Positions 38,801-50,289 of a stretch of DNA of 64,000 nucleotides are shown here, piece after piece; within the stretch, counting starts at the first letter, position 1; each line of letters begins with the position of its first letter. Source of the stretch: Rotaria sordida. Its lineage: Eukaryota; Rotifera; Eurotatoria; Philodinida; Philodinidae. Made by a program: the position numbers and the translations under genes. Below the pieces are notes generated by a model, which worked only from the letters and a program-made list of their open reading frames with translations, searched no databases and had not been told where the DNA came from. The stretch covers positions 1-64,000 of the forward strand of contig CAJNOL010000436.1 in assembly GCA_905250125.1 (NCBI GenBank), in the 5' to 3' direction.

Positions 38801-39190
38801 TCTGATACATATATATATATATATAAATATATTATTGTGCAAGTATTCCCTATTGCTTCCTGTACATCAACAATCAAATGAAACTTGATCTACTTTAGCC
38901 GGTCGTTGCGCATGCTGTCAATATTTACTACAATCAACCTATTCAGACATCATGTCTATGAGTATATGCTGCTTATTTTTTTTCTTTCTTTCTCTTCTAC
39001 AGTCTATTACTCACTTGAATACACTCATTCTTCTGATGCCATTTAAGTATAATGTTCTATATGAGGAACTACCCATATTCCTATACGTACAATATAAGTG
39101 TTGAATAGTGTCATCGAAGGATGTCTGACTAGTATGTAATTTAAAATGTCTATCGTCTAAATTTAGATAGAATAAAAAGTATATAAAACT
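35893..39190. other. Intergenic region, no gene seen
   Basis: About 3.3 kb of AT-rich sequence. It includes (AT)n runs near 37949-37972, 38148-38165 and 38811-38824. Open frames here are short and compositionally biased. The part just before 39191 should hold the promoter of the Ig-domain gene. Confidence 0.55.
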
Positions 39191-41732
39191 ATGTATAGTT
39201 ATGAACATATACCAGTCGAATGGTTTACTTCAAATAGACGACCACAAACATCTAATTACCCCCCACCACCACCAATGTCTCGACCAGTATCAAAAAGTTT
39301 CAATCGAATATCTGATTTTATATTTCCTGATACAGTTCATGTACGTTTTCGTTCATCTTCTCGTCAACAACAACAACAACAACAACGGCCTATTTTTCCA
39401 CGATATCAACGAACTGAAAATTATAGTTTACCAGCATTAAATCAACGTGATTTAATTATTGTTGAACGTTTACCTGTTGAAGAATTAGATGATGTTGATT
39501 TACTCTATCGTGAACAATATTATGAACCAAATCAACAAATTCAACGTTGTTATACATCAACTATTGATCAACGTCGATTACCATCATATGAAAAAATTTC
39601 TACAGGATTAAAAAATCGATCAGTTGCATATCGTGAAAAATTTCGTGATAGAAAAAAACGTCATACAACTGATAATGCATATCATTCAATGTTAAAATCA
39701 ATTTTAGAAAAAGATCAACAACCATATATGAATGATAAAAATTCAAATTATATTCTTTCATATAGAACTACACTTGATCCAATTACAGATTCAGAATCTA
39801 TGACATCTATTAACCAGCAAAAACAGTATAATAATGATACTTCAAATTATCGAGTACCTATCAATGGAACAATACCTAATGCGAATGAAAAAATCCGTTC
39901 AAGACAATTTAGTTCAACAATAAGTACTCGAGATTCATCAAGTGATACAGACATTACTGAAAGACGTCCGAAAATAATGAATTCAACTTATTATCAACAA
40001 GATTCATCAGTAAGAAATATAGTTTCAGTAGAATATTAATATCATATAGAATATTTAGTATATTAATTCATCAAATATTCCTTCAAATATTTCACCACGT
40101 TTTTCATCTAATCGTGTACATGTTCAATATCAACCTGACAGATTCATTCCGATTAATTCATCAATAGCAGACACAAACAATCATGAAACAATGTCTAATT
40201 CCAATAATCTGATCACTTCATCGCCATTTAATAATGTTACTAATGATCAGATAAACAATCAAATATCATCACAAGACTCAACTCATCATGTTTCTTTGTG
40301 CGTCAATGATCTACATACAACATTATTTATTGATGAAGATACATTGAAGAAGACGAAGACATCCATTAATAATAATGGTAGAAAAGGTAAATAATCAAAT
40401 GTATATTGAATATTTTAATTAAAACTTGTCAATGAAATCGAATAAGAAAATAATTAAAAAATAACAACAATTATTTTTCTTTCTTTACCTTTTATTTCTT
40501 ATTTAGCAGTTATAAAAACATTTATCGATCGAATTATCAAACGATTACAGCATTTTAAATCTTCACTTGATAATGGATTAAGTATGCGTTGTTCACCTAT
40601 TAGATTTATTCCCTGTTTGAAATGCATGTTTGTGTGCTTTCTCAGATTGCATTTTTTTTTCTATTTGACACGAATGACCGAAACAATAATAAAAATAAAA
40701 ATAAATATCAAATATTTATATAATATCGTTTATGTTTAATTAATTTTAGTTCATACACGAAAACGAAATACATTAGTTAATGGATCAATTATTACTGCTG
40801 ATTATCATTCACCTCAAGAAATAACAAATAGAAAAACGAATATAAATCAATCAATCGATTTTCTAGATGAAAATAAACTTGTTCGACCATATTTTTTAAT
40901 TAAACCACAAACAATACTTATGTTACCTAATGAAACAGGTAAATTGATAGAAAATTAAATTTATTAAAAGAATATTAAATTTTTCTTCTTAGCTAAATTT
41001 AAATGTTGTTTTGGTGGTGATCCATTTCCGACTCTTACTTGGTCACATAATGAATGTCGTATACCTGAAATATTTCTTACTAGTGATACAACATCATCAC
41101 GATATCGAACACATAAATTACATGATATTTATTATTTGGACATTGGACCGATTAATCTTCGTGATCATGGCCAAATAAAATGTGCAATTATGAATAGATT
41201 TGGTCGAGAAGAAGCTGTTGCTCAATTAATTGTTGTTCGTAAGGACATTCAAAGAAGCGTTGATGATTAATTATTATAGGTGTTTTTTTTTTTGTTAAGC
41301 TTCACCAGCTGATGCTACACCATATATTACACAGCCGCTTAATGATATAATTATTATTGAAGGAAGACCATTAAAAATATCGTGTGGTATTACTGGTTTA
41401 CAAGTGACGGTCAACTGGTTTCATAATGGAAAAGTAGAAATATTTATTTTTGAATAATATTGATTAAATAATTTGAAAATCTATTTTAGTTAATTTCATC
41501 AATGACAGAATCAAAAGACAATTATAATAATGAAAAGTCTATATTTAGTCTTTCTTGTGTATGTATATTGAAATTAGAAATAAAAAATTTTGATATGTTT
41601 AATTATTGATTTTTTATTTAGTGTTTGAAAACTGATACTGGTACAATTGATTGTTTTGTTAAAAATCGTTTTGGAGAAGCGAGAACAAGTTGTCGTATTA
41701 CAGTAATCAATGAACCAGAATTAGACCGGTGA
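39191..41732 (+). CDS. Ig I-set domain protein (palladin/titin-like, probably intracellular)
   Basis: Eight exons: 39191-40009, 40059-40386, 40507-40581, 40750-40938, 40993-41238, 41300-41433, 41490-41558 and 41622-41732, giving 656 aa with every phase matching. The N-terminal 400 residues are low-complexity, with a proline run (NYPPPPPMSRP) and polyglutamine (RQQQQQQQRP). A first I-set Ig domain runs over AKFKCCFGGDPFPTLTWSHN to LRDHGQIKCAIMNRFGREEA, showing the Cys, Trp and D.G...C pattern. A second reads PLKISCGITGLQVTVNWFHN to TIDCFVKNRFGEARTSCRI. There is no signal peptide or membrane helix, which fits cytoskeletal or sarcomeric Ig proteins such as palladin/myotilin or titin. An exact orthologue is not claimed. 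The stop TGA overlaps a possible donor (CGGTGA), so a longer isoform is possible. Confidence 0.8.
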
Positions 41733-44452
41733 ATATTTAATAATATAAAAAATGCCACAGAGGAACGCATCATTAATTCATTTCTTTTTTTGTTTTTCTG
41801 TATTTTCCCATTAGTCCAATATGTTGATTATTATCTTCTTTTTTCTTTTCTTATGTATTGTATTGTAGCATTGTATTGCTTTCCTCTATTGTCATTATGA
41901 CTCAATAAATTAGTAATGAAAACTAATGCAAAGAAAGGTGTGTGTGTAGAATTTTAAAAAATGTTTGTTTTTTTTTTTTTTTGATTAATTTCATTCTGAA
42001 TAATTTGAAAGCCTAATAAATTGATACAATATTGAGAATTTAACTTTGATTTTAAAGAATATTTTACACCCATGTAATCAAACGATTATTACGCAGTATA
42101 TCTTATCTACGTAGAAAAAATGTTATAATTTTTTTTAAATAATACTTATAAACAACTGATAAGGTTAGAAATAAAAGTTCCAAAAAAAAAATCACAATTA
42201 TATAAATTCATTCATTCTTATTAATAATAAAAAAACTTAAAACTATCAATATAACATAATTTAGATGGATTATTATGTTCATATAGCTACATCAATTTAG
42301 TTCAATACTTATATTACCATTATCCTAGGTATTGATTTTAACTACGATTATATCGCAAAGACAAAAAAAAACATTTTGATTAAATCGCTAGTCAAATATC
42401 TTGTAAGCAAGATGTTGGAAAGATAATTTATAGTTATATTTCCCAACTGTGTCTGATTGATCTGTACCAAGATTTTGAAATGTCAAGATCAGACAAAAAT
42501 AAAAATAAACAATCTGAATATCTTTCTGCAGGGCCTTGACTAAAACAATAGCGATACCATTGATGTATTTTCATAATCATAAATTCTTAGTTCATCCTAA
42601 ATTTATTCGCAGAAAACATTCTCACTTTATTTTTTAATATAGCACGTATGAAAGAAGTTCTCAACAGTGAAGGCACCTATCATTCAATATGATTAAAGGT
42701 TCAAAATATAAGGAAAAAAGAAAAACTCTGTAATCTATCATTCATTTTTTTTTGACTGGTTTATTGTGTCTTTGTAGAAGATGTTATCCGTTTTTTTAGA
42801 AAAAAATATTCACGATTAGATACAGACTTTTGAAGAGATAGGATCGAGTATTGTATTCTTGTATATTTTTAAAGATAAATTTTTTTTTTATAAAAAATGA
42901 CAGACTAAATGATGCCTTAGATTTCAGTATTTATGAAATCTTTAAATAAAATGACTTCTACATTGAATGTATCTTCTCTAGAGAAGTAGTCTCAGGATAG
43001 TCTAGAAAGATTTTTATTTTAAAGCTGAATTACTATGTTCAAATTTTCAGATCATTTATAAATAATTATAATCATGTTAATGTCGACTATTTCAATTGGA
43101 TAAATTTTATTTTTCATTAGAATAAATTGTTACTAATTAGTTAATTATTTTATATTAAATTCTTTTTTTTTTTTTTGACTGAAATGTCTCATCCTTTCAA
43201 TTAATGAATGCAAATGAAATATACATAGTCAATTTGTAGAATTAATTCTGTAAATTAAATTGTTTTTTTTTTTTATAATACATTTTTTGTTGTTACAATG
43301 TCTCTTAGTCAAAGTTAGATGTTTTTTAAATGTTCAGATAAATTTTTGTTTTTGCATTAAATAAAAATTGGAAAACAAGACATTGATATAAGATCTTGGA
43401 AATCTTGATTAACAGTATCCAAGATCAGGAAAGACAAGATATTTGATAGAAGAAGTTGAATATATGTTATCAAGATCTTACAAATCTGTATCCAAGATCT
43501 AGTTATAGATCTTGGTATAAAATAATTGTATTATTTTGTACGTAAATTTTCAAGATCTGTTCACTTTTCTATACCTTGTATCTTGACCGAGATCTTGTTT
43601 ACAAGATGTTCGACTAGGGATAAGAAATAGGCTAATAGTAAGATAATAAATTATGAGATCATACTTTACTGATCAGTACCATCACTTTCCACAAAGTTAT
43701 ACAATAGTCAAAAAAATGTTAGATTTTTGAAAAATAGTTTCATCAAGAAAAAAAGAACAAATGCTTATTTGTTTGTTTTTTAACATGTTGATATTTTTTT
43801 GAATCGTAACTAATATTTATGGCATCACTTTGTTTGATCTAGAAGTATATGACTGTCTACGACTGCCAAGCGCCATCTGTATCGTGGTAATTCTGCATAA
43901 ACATACGTCACTTTTACAGGAAACTATTAGTGTTTGGTATCTTCCAATTAAAAATAACAATTGGAAACAAAATTTTCATTTTATGTATGTAAAATCAATT
44001 CATAGTAAAGTATAAAAAAAAACAAAGAGAGTTCCTTTTTTTTTTAACGGTACATACATATACTTCCTTTCTTTTCTTTTTTTAAATAAATTTTCATTTT
44101 ATAGTCAATGACGTCAAATTGGAGGAAGAAAAGTCATATCTAAATCGAAATCTTATCTACACTAAATAAAGGTTAAATATTTCTTATTTTTATTTTAATG
44201 ATTAATTTTTTATGATGTCTACTCTCAAGGTTTTACCTTTCCTATGTAAATAGTCTTTTTTATATTCTATGAAAGTAAACTATAAAAAAAACTGCTTGTC
44301 TTTTTTTTTTATAAGACAACAAGAAAATAGAATTTGATTAAGTTTCTTTTTTTGATTTTTTAGATGATTATTTAATAAAAACAAGAACTAAAAAAAAGTA
44401 TACCAAAATGTAGAAAAATAAAGCATTTTTTCTTTCTTTGAATTTAAATCTA
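41733..44452. other. Intergenic region containing a 1.2-kb terminal-inverted-repeat element
   Basis: No gene is seen. The middle is occupied by the element at 42388-43617. The segment 43.8-44.4 kb may hold the promoter or a non-coding 5' exon of the next gene; there is an acceptor-like TTTTTTAG near 44363. Confidence 0.5.
42388..43617. mobile_element. Non-autonomous element with inverted ends and CAAGATCTTG-type motifs
   Basis: The left end CTAGTCAAATATCTTGTAAG and the reverse complement of the right end, CTAGTCGAACATCTTGTAAA, match at about 17 of 20 positions and continue into CAAGAT. Inside the right 240 bp, words such as CCAAGATC, AAGATCTTGG, CAAGATCTTA and CAAGATCTGT recur at least eight times on both strands. 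Three more occur near the left end. Repeated subterminal words of this kind are typical of transposase binding sites in DNA transposons. There is no ORF. Confidence 0.65.
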
Positions 44453-47400
44453 ATGTTTTCATTAAGTCAACGTTATTTATTTGACCATCTATTAACATTT
44501 GATGATTTATCGAAAAAATCACAATATAAAAATATAAAATTTAAACGTGCTTTTGAATTTCTTCAATTACTTTTTCTTCAACGTGTTTATGGTATCGATA
44601 TAATAAAACGTTCACCAATACGACAATTATATAAACAACAACAACAACAACAATATCAATTTGAAGTATTTCTAGGTGGTTCATGTAATCCAACAACATG
44701 GAGACATGAGCAAGCTATTCCTTATTTTCAATTACATTCAGTTGCTTATTATAATCCACAAGTTGCTAATTGGACACCTGATTTAGTTGAAATTGAACAT
44801 AATGCAAAAGAATCAGCAAGACTTTTATTTTTTGTTATTGATCATGATACACGATCATTAGCAGCTATAGCTGAAGTATGTTATTTAATAGCACGTGAAC
44901 GAACTATTATTGTTATTATAAATCCCATGCCAGAAGATAAATATCAAACAAAATTTATTCAACAAAAAAATTTTTATAATGAACAAGATAATGAAAATGA
45001 TTATGAAAATGTTTGTCAAGCAAGAGAAACATTAAGAATATTACTTCAAATTAAAAATGTACCAGTTTTTGATAATGTTAAAGTCGGATTAGAATGTGCA
45101 GGATTTTTAATTAAAAATCGAAAACAATCTATGACGAATTGTAAAACTTTCGATGAAGAAAAAACGAACAATAATAATAAAAATGAAAAAAGTAAGCCAT
45201 TTAATTTATTAATAAAAATAAAAAAATCAATGAATTTTATCTAAACTTCTCATCGCAATTAAAAAAAAAGCCCTTAGGGCTTCTATTGTGGGAGAACTAC
45301 CAATATGACTTGTGTAGATAACATCAAGAGAAGACTCATACACCTATATCATATCATAATATTACGAGTAGAAGAAATAGGAATTTGTAATGATATTTAA
45401 ATACCTGTTACCATACAAAGAAGTGATTACAAGAGTACATTGTGACCATGATTTCACATGTCATGTCGCCTATTACTTTTCAAGACATAATTATTTTTAA
45501 GAGACAGAAAACAGCAACAAAAACTAATATTATTTCTTCGGCTCTTTCATTTTTGTATCAAATCAATTTGAGTTTATAGTACCATTAAGTATCTTACTAT
45601 TTCAAATAAACTTGAATACTTAATAATGAACGTTTGGATATACTTTATTTTCAACATGAGATATTAACTTTTAATACGTCATCAAATGACGAAGACCTAC
45701 ACTATATTTTGCTTGATTGAAATTTGCCATCAGAATTAATTTTAATATAATTTCATGAAAGACTGTAAGTCTAGAGATGTACCATTTCAGTTTACTGACT
45801 ACCAAAGTCATCGACTCAGTGTAGTTAATGCGCACTTACACCAGTATTCAGTGAAACACAACTACAAAATGGATGTATTTTGATAGCGTTGATGTTTCAA
45901 TGTTGTAGTGAACGTGGGGATACCAGTGTACCTTGTATCAATGACTCATTGTTGAGTATTTACACTAACATTACACATCGCTACTCACTGTGAACCTAAC
46001 AATTTTAATTTTAAAAATAAGTTCTAGAATATATTTAGAGAAACATGTGCTTCTTTGTAGTGATTTCTAGTTTACTAATAGCATCCTGAGTGTTTTCTTT
46101 TTGAGTGTCGATATAGCTTATTCGTCATGCCTATGCCTTGTTATTCTGGAGTTATTGATGTAAATATAAGTTTTGTGGTAAGAATATGGAGTTGTGACCG
46201 TCCGAAGTCGAAAATGTAGTAAAACAGTCGTAATTCCAGAAGAACAAGTTGCATACGGACAAAGCCTATAAGTTGTATTGACCTTCGACCTCTAGTGACA
46301 ATCTCTTGTTAGTAAAATTAGTAATTGTTAATGATTATCTATTTTAGTTTCTCGTTCATCTTCAAATAAAATTAGTTTTGAATCTCCTGATAATTTTTAT
46401 CGTAAACAATCTCTATCAGAAATGACTTTATCGTCTTCAGTTCCAGTTTATCGACGTCATAGTGCAACATCAATAACACAGAAAATTCTTCCTTTATCAT
46501 CTTTAAATCCATTTTTGCGTTCAATTAATTTTACGACTGGTTTTCATTATCATCAACGACCAATTTGTACAAAAACACAAATATCATGTTCAACAAATGA
46601 AAGTGATGATGATGGTTATGGTTCATTAATATCTAGTAATCGTACATTATCTCGATCAGCATCATCATGTATAACATCTGATTTTTATGAATGTTCTATT
46701 GATCATCAATTTGAAAGTAATTCTTTAATGTAAGAAAATCAATAAATAAATCAAATAATAATATTAATAAAAAAAATTTCATTTAGATTTTATCAGCCTA
46801 TTTCTATATTAAATATTATGATGTCAATTTTTTCTACATATATTTCATTCGTATGTTTTCCCATATCATCAAATTTATCAATAACACAATCAATTTATAA
46901 TGTCTGTACAATTTCTTATCTTTTTATAAATCATATTCTATTTTCTTTTATGAAAAACATAATGACATCAAATAAAGAAACTATTCATTTCAATTATCCA
47001 ATTTATATGTTTGATCTTTATATAGCTTCCGGTGATCATGATGAAATTTGGTTAAATACATATGTATTACCAATTCTTAAAGACATAAATGTAAAATATA
47101 TAAAACGACAAACATGTGATGATAATGATCAACTTGATCTTGTTTATAACATTTATGTACGTAAACGTTCACGTTTATTATATTATTTAATAAATAATAA
47201 TGAACGTCTATCAAATCTTGTTAGTGAACTTGCATATCTTATTGGTGAACGTAAATATTATATTATTGTTTATTTACAATCAAGTATTGATGAAAATTCA
47301 GATAAAATTTTGACAAAAAATGAACGACAAGATATTGAACGTTCAAGAAAATATCTTGAAGATTTAGCAATAAAAGAAAATATTTTATTGTTTCATTCAC

Positions 47401-47453
47401 GTGAACAAAGTTGCCAACACGTTTTAGCTTTTTTTCTTCAAAATGAACACTAA
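44453..47453 (+). CDS. Protein with two nucleoside 2-deoxyribosyltransferase-like domains
   Basis: Three exons: 44453-45191, 46348-46729 and 46787-47453, giving 595 aa with phase 1 and phase 2 junctions that match. The frame stays open to 44438, and an upstream exon is possible. Domain 1 (about residues 65-165) is a clear Nuc_deoxyri_tr2-type fold: FEVFLGGSCNPTTWRHEQAI, YYNPQVANWTPDLVEIEHNA, LLFFVIDHDTRSLAAIAEV and YLIARERTIIVIINP. Domain 2 (about residues 445-595) is a diverged copy: FDLYIASGDHDEIWLNTYVL, then RKRSRLLYYLINN, LVSELAYLIGERKYYIIVYL. It lacks the GGSCNPTTW loop. The linker is Ser-rich (SRSSSN, SESDDDGYG-like) and includes a hydrophobic stretch that may be a membrane segment. Enzymatic substrates of animal members are not known to me. 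Intron 1 (1,156 bp) carries copy B of a dispersed repeat. Confidence 0.75.
45790..45990. repeat. Dispersed repeat, copy B, in intron 1 of the two-domain gene
   Basis: Colinear with 18920-19068 and 19348-19410 (shared TTACTGACTAC, CGACTCA, GTGTAGTTA-type, TATTTTGATAG, TGACTCA...GTATTTA blocks). It lacks the GC-rich insertion seen in copy A. Confidence 0.65.
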
Positions 47454-47807
47454 TTAATTTGCTCGACAAGATTGTTATTAGTTTGTTATAAAAAAAAAAC
47501 ACAACACAACAATTGAATCAAGTTTCTTTTTTTTTTTATGATGGGTGATAAATAACCAGAATAAAATGTTTTTTCATATCTATATGTTTATTTTACGTTT
47601 ATTTTTAATAAAAAAAAAAAAAAAACTTTGTCTAAAAAAACCCATGTTCTTATGACAATGGTCAAGTATTCTAGCATATTTCTACTTAATAGTTTCTTTT
47701 ATAGATTTAGATAACAAAAAAAAAACACGATACTAATAAAATAAAATGTTCATATCAGACTACATACAAATGTGATAGAGTTGATATTCATATACTCATA
47801 AAAAAAA

Positions 47808-50289
47808 ATGTCATTTAACCTTGGTACAGCAACACCACCAATCGATTCGAACAGTCATGTAGAATATTTTACTAAATCTAATCATCCATCGTATCTAATT
47901 TCAAAATTTTTATCTTATCTCCAACAAGGATTTCTTTGTGATATTATTTTTATTTATGATAATGGAAAAATAAAACGACAAATAATTGCTCATCGTCTTA
48001 TTATCTCGATATTATCTGATTATTTTCATAGTTTATTTGAAAATCATAAACAAATTGAGATTATTATCAATGATATTGATCCAGATATTTTTGAAAAAAT
48101 TATACTTTATGCATATGAAGGTAAAATTTATTTTATAATATAAATTTATCTGAATTGAAAAATAAATATCCCCTAGGTCATATTGAAATTCATTCAACTA
48201 ATGTTACTAAAATTCTTCATATTGCACATTTATTTCATATAACTGAAATAATTGAAGCATGTTGTAATTTTATTAAAAAACAAATTCAACCATCAAATTG
48301 TTTTGGTCTATATAGATTTGCTTTAAAACATAATTTACAAGATTTAACACAAACTATTTGGAATTATATTCTTGTATGGTTTTTTTTAATTTCTTCTTTC
48401 TTTTCAATATTAAGTTCTTTTTTTCTTTCTTTCAGGATCATTTCTCAATAGTTATTCAAAATAATCATGAATTTCTTGAATTATCTTTTGATGAAATGAA
48501 ACAACTTTTAGCATCTGGTAAGTAAATTATTTTGATGATAATAAGAAAGAGAAATTATAGTTATAAAGTAACAGACAGCAGAAAAGTTATCTGGTGTTCA
48601 CTAACAGTAACGATGGTCTTACAAATTACTCAATAAATGAGAAAGTTACGAGTTCGCTTATTGAGTTTGATCAAAAGTTTTCGTGATCGAAGAATTCAAT
48701 TCTCGTTGAAATTTTTCAGTTTCAGTTTTTTTTGCACGAATTACCGATAGAATCGGAACCGGAGAGTTGTAGATCAAACTTTATAACAAATCCATATTTC
48801 TACTAAATAGGATTTTCTTAATGAAAATATTATTTTAGATAATATCAATGTTCAATCGGAAGAAATAGTTTATGAAGCATTTATTTCGTGGCTTGATTAT
48901 GATTTAAATCGACATAATGATTATTTAGCAAAATTATTTTATTTAATTAGATTACCTTTAATCAAAAGAAAAGTATGATCAAGAAAATTTTATTATTAAT
49001 TATTTTATTTTATTTTTTTGTAATAGTATTTGATAGATTATATTGATACAAACAAAATATTTGAAAATAATAGTTTATGTCAAATGTTGATTATTGAAGC
49101 AATGCGTTACCATTTAGTACCAGAAAAACGTTTAACTATGAAAACAATAAGAACAAAACCAAGAAAATCAACACTTGGTGTTCTTTATTGTTTTGGTGGA
49201 ATTAATAATACTAAAAGTAAGAATAAAATTAACAATATGATTTTATATTTTAATTTAAAAAATTAGATTTACAAACTATTGAAAAATATGATTTTCGAAC
49301 TGATTGTTGGCAAATAGATGACCAATGGAATAGTCGACGTTCTCAGTTTGCTTGTATTAGATTAAATACAAAATTATATATATGTGGAGGTCGAGCTGGT
49401 CTTAAAACGTTTGTTGATATTTTTTATTAAGTTTTTATGAATGATTGATTTTATTTTTAGGTTAAATAGTATTGAAATCTATGATTTTCAAACAAAAATT
49501 TGGACTATTGGATCACCAATGCTTACTAATCGTTATGATTTAGGTATTGAACATATTGGTGGTCCTTTATATGCTATTGGCGGTCATAATGGACAAATTA
49601 TTCTTAATACAGTAGAACGTTTTGATCCGGACATATCTGAATGGACTTATGTTGCATCAATGAACAATGCACGATATACATTAGGTGTTGCTGTTCTTGA
49701 AAATCGGTAAAATTTCTTTTTTTTTTTTAATATGCTTTTAATTTGTCTATATTTCTTTTTTTCTTTAGGATTTATGCAGTTGGAGGTAAAGATGATTCTA
49801 CAAGTCTTCGAGAAATGGAATTTTTTGATCCACATACTAATCGTTGGTCACAATGTGCATCAATGATAAAATGTCGTGCTAGTGTAGCTGTTGTTTGTTG
49901 TAATGAATTTTTATATGCTATTGGTGGTTATGAATTGTTAACAATAAATAAAAATATTATTCGACATGATGATGGTGAACGTTATGATTTAAAATGTAAT
50001 CAATGGACATTGATTACTTCATTTAGTCGACCAAAACAAGCTTTAGGAATAGCTGTTGTTAATAATAAATTATATATTATTGGTGGTTTTAATGGAAAAT
50101 TTTTAAATGAAATGGAAAAATATGATACAGAAACTAATAAATGGAAAAAAGTAGAAAATAAATATTATTATTTAATCTTTGATAGGTTATGGAGAAGTTT
50201 TTTTTTCTTCTTTTTAGTGTTCTCCATTAAGAACAAAAAGAGCCGGTGCTTATCTTATTCATCTACCTAATTCTATTGATCAATTATAA
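47808..50289 (+). CDS. BTB-BACK-Kelch protein (KLHL family, likely Cullin-3 adaptor)
   Basis: KLHL proteins usually recruit substrates to Cullin-3 ubiquitin ligases. Ten exons: 47808-48120, 48177-48373, 48436-48517, 48839-48972, 49027-49216, 49267-49408, 49461-49706, 49769-50150 and 50218-50289 are resolved as nine coding segments with matching phases (my count of ten may include a non-coding leader). The BTB domain covers about residues 25-105 (LSYLQQGFLCDIIF, IAHRLIISILSDYF). The BACK domain follows (LHIAHLFHITEIIEACCNFI, FALKHNLQDL, FLELSFDEMKQLL, VYEAFISWLDYD). At least five to six Kelch blades run from LGVLYCFGG to the end, including LYAIGGHNG, IYAVGGKD, LYAIGGYE and LYIIGGFNGKF, each followed by a Tyr/Phe-Asp and a Trp. 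The last exon (HLPNSIDQL) is short. Donors include the weaker GTTTGT and GTAGAA. Confidence 0.88.

Noticed and set aside
47808..48143. Stand-alone BTB-only gene ending at 48143
   Set aside because: A donor at 48121 and an acceptor at 48175-48176 join it in phase to BACK and Kelch exons.
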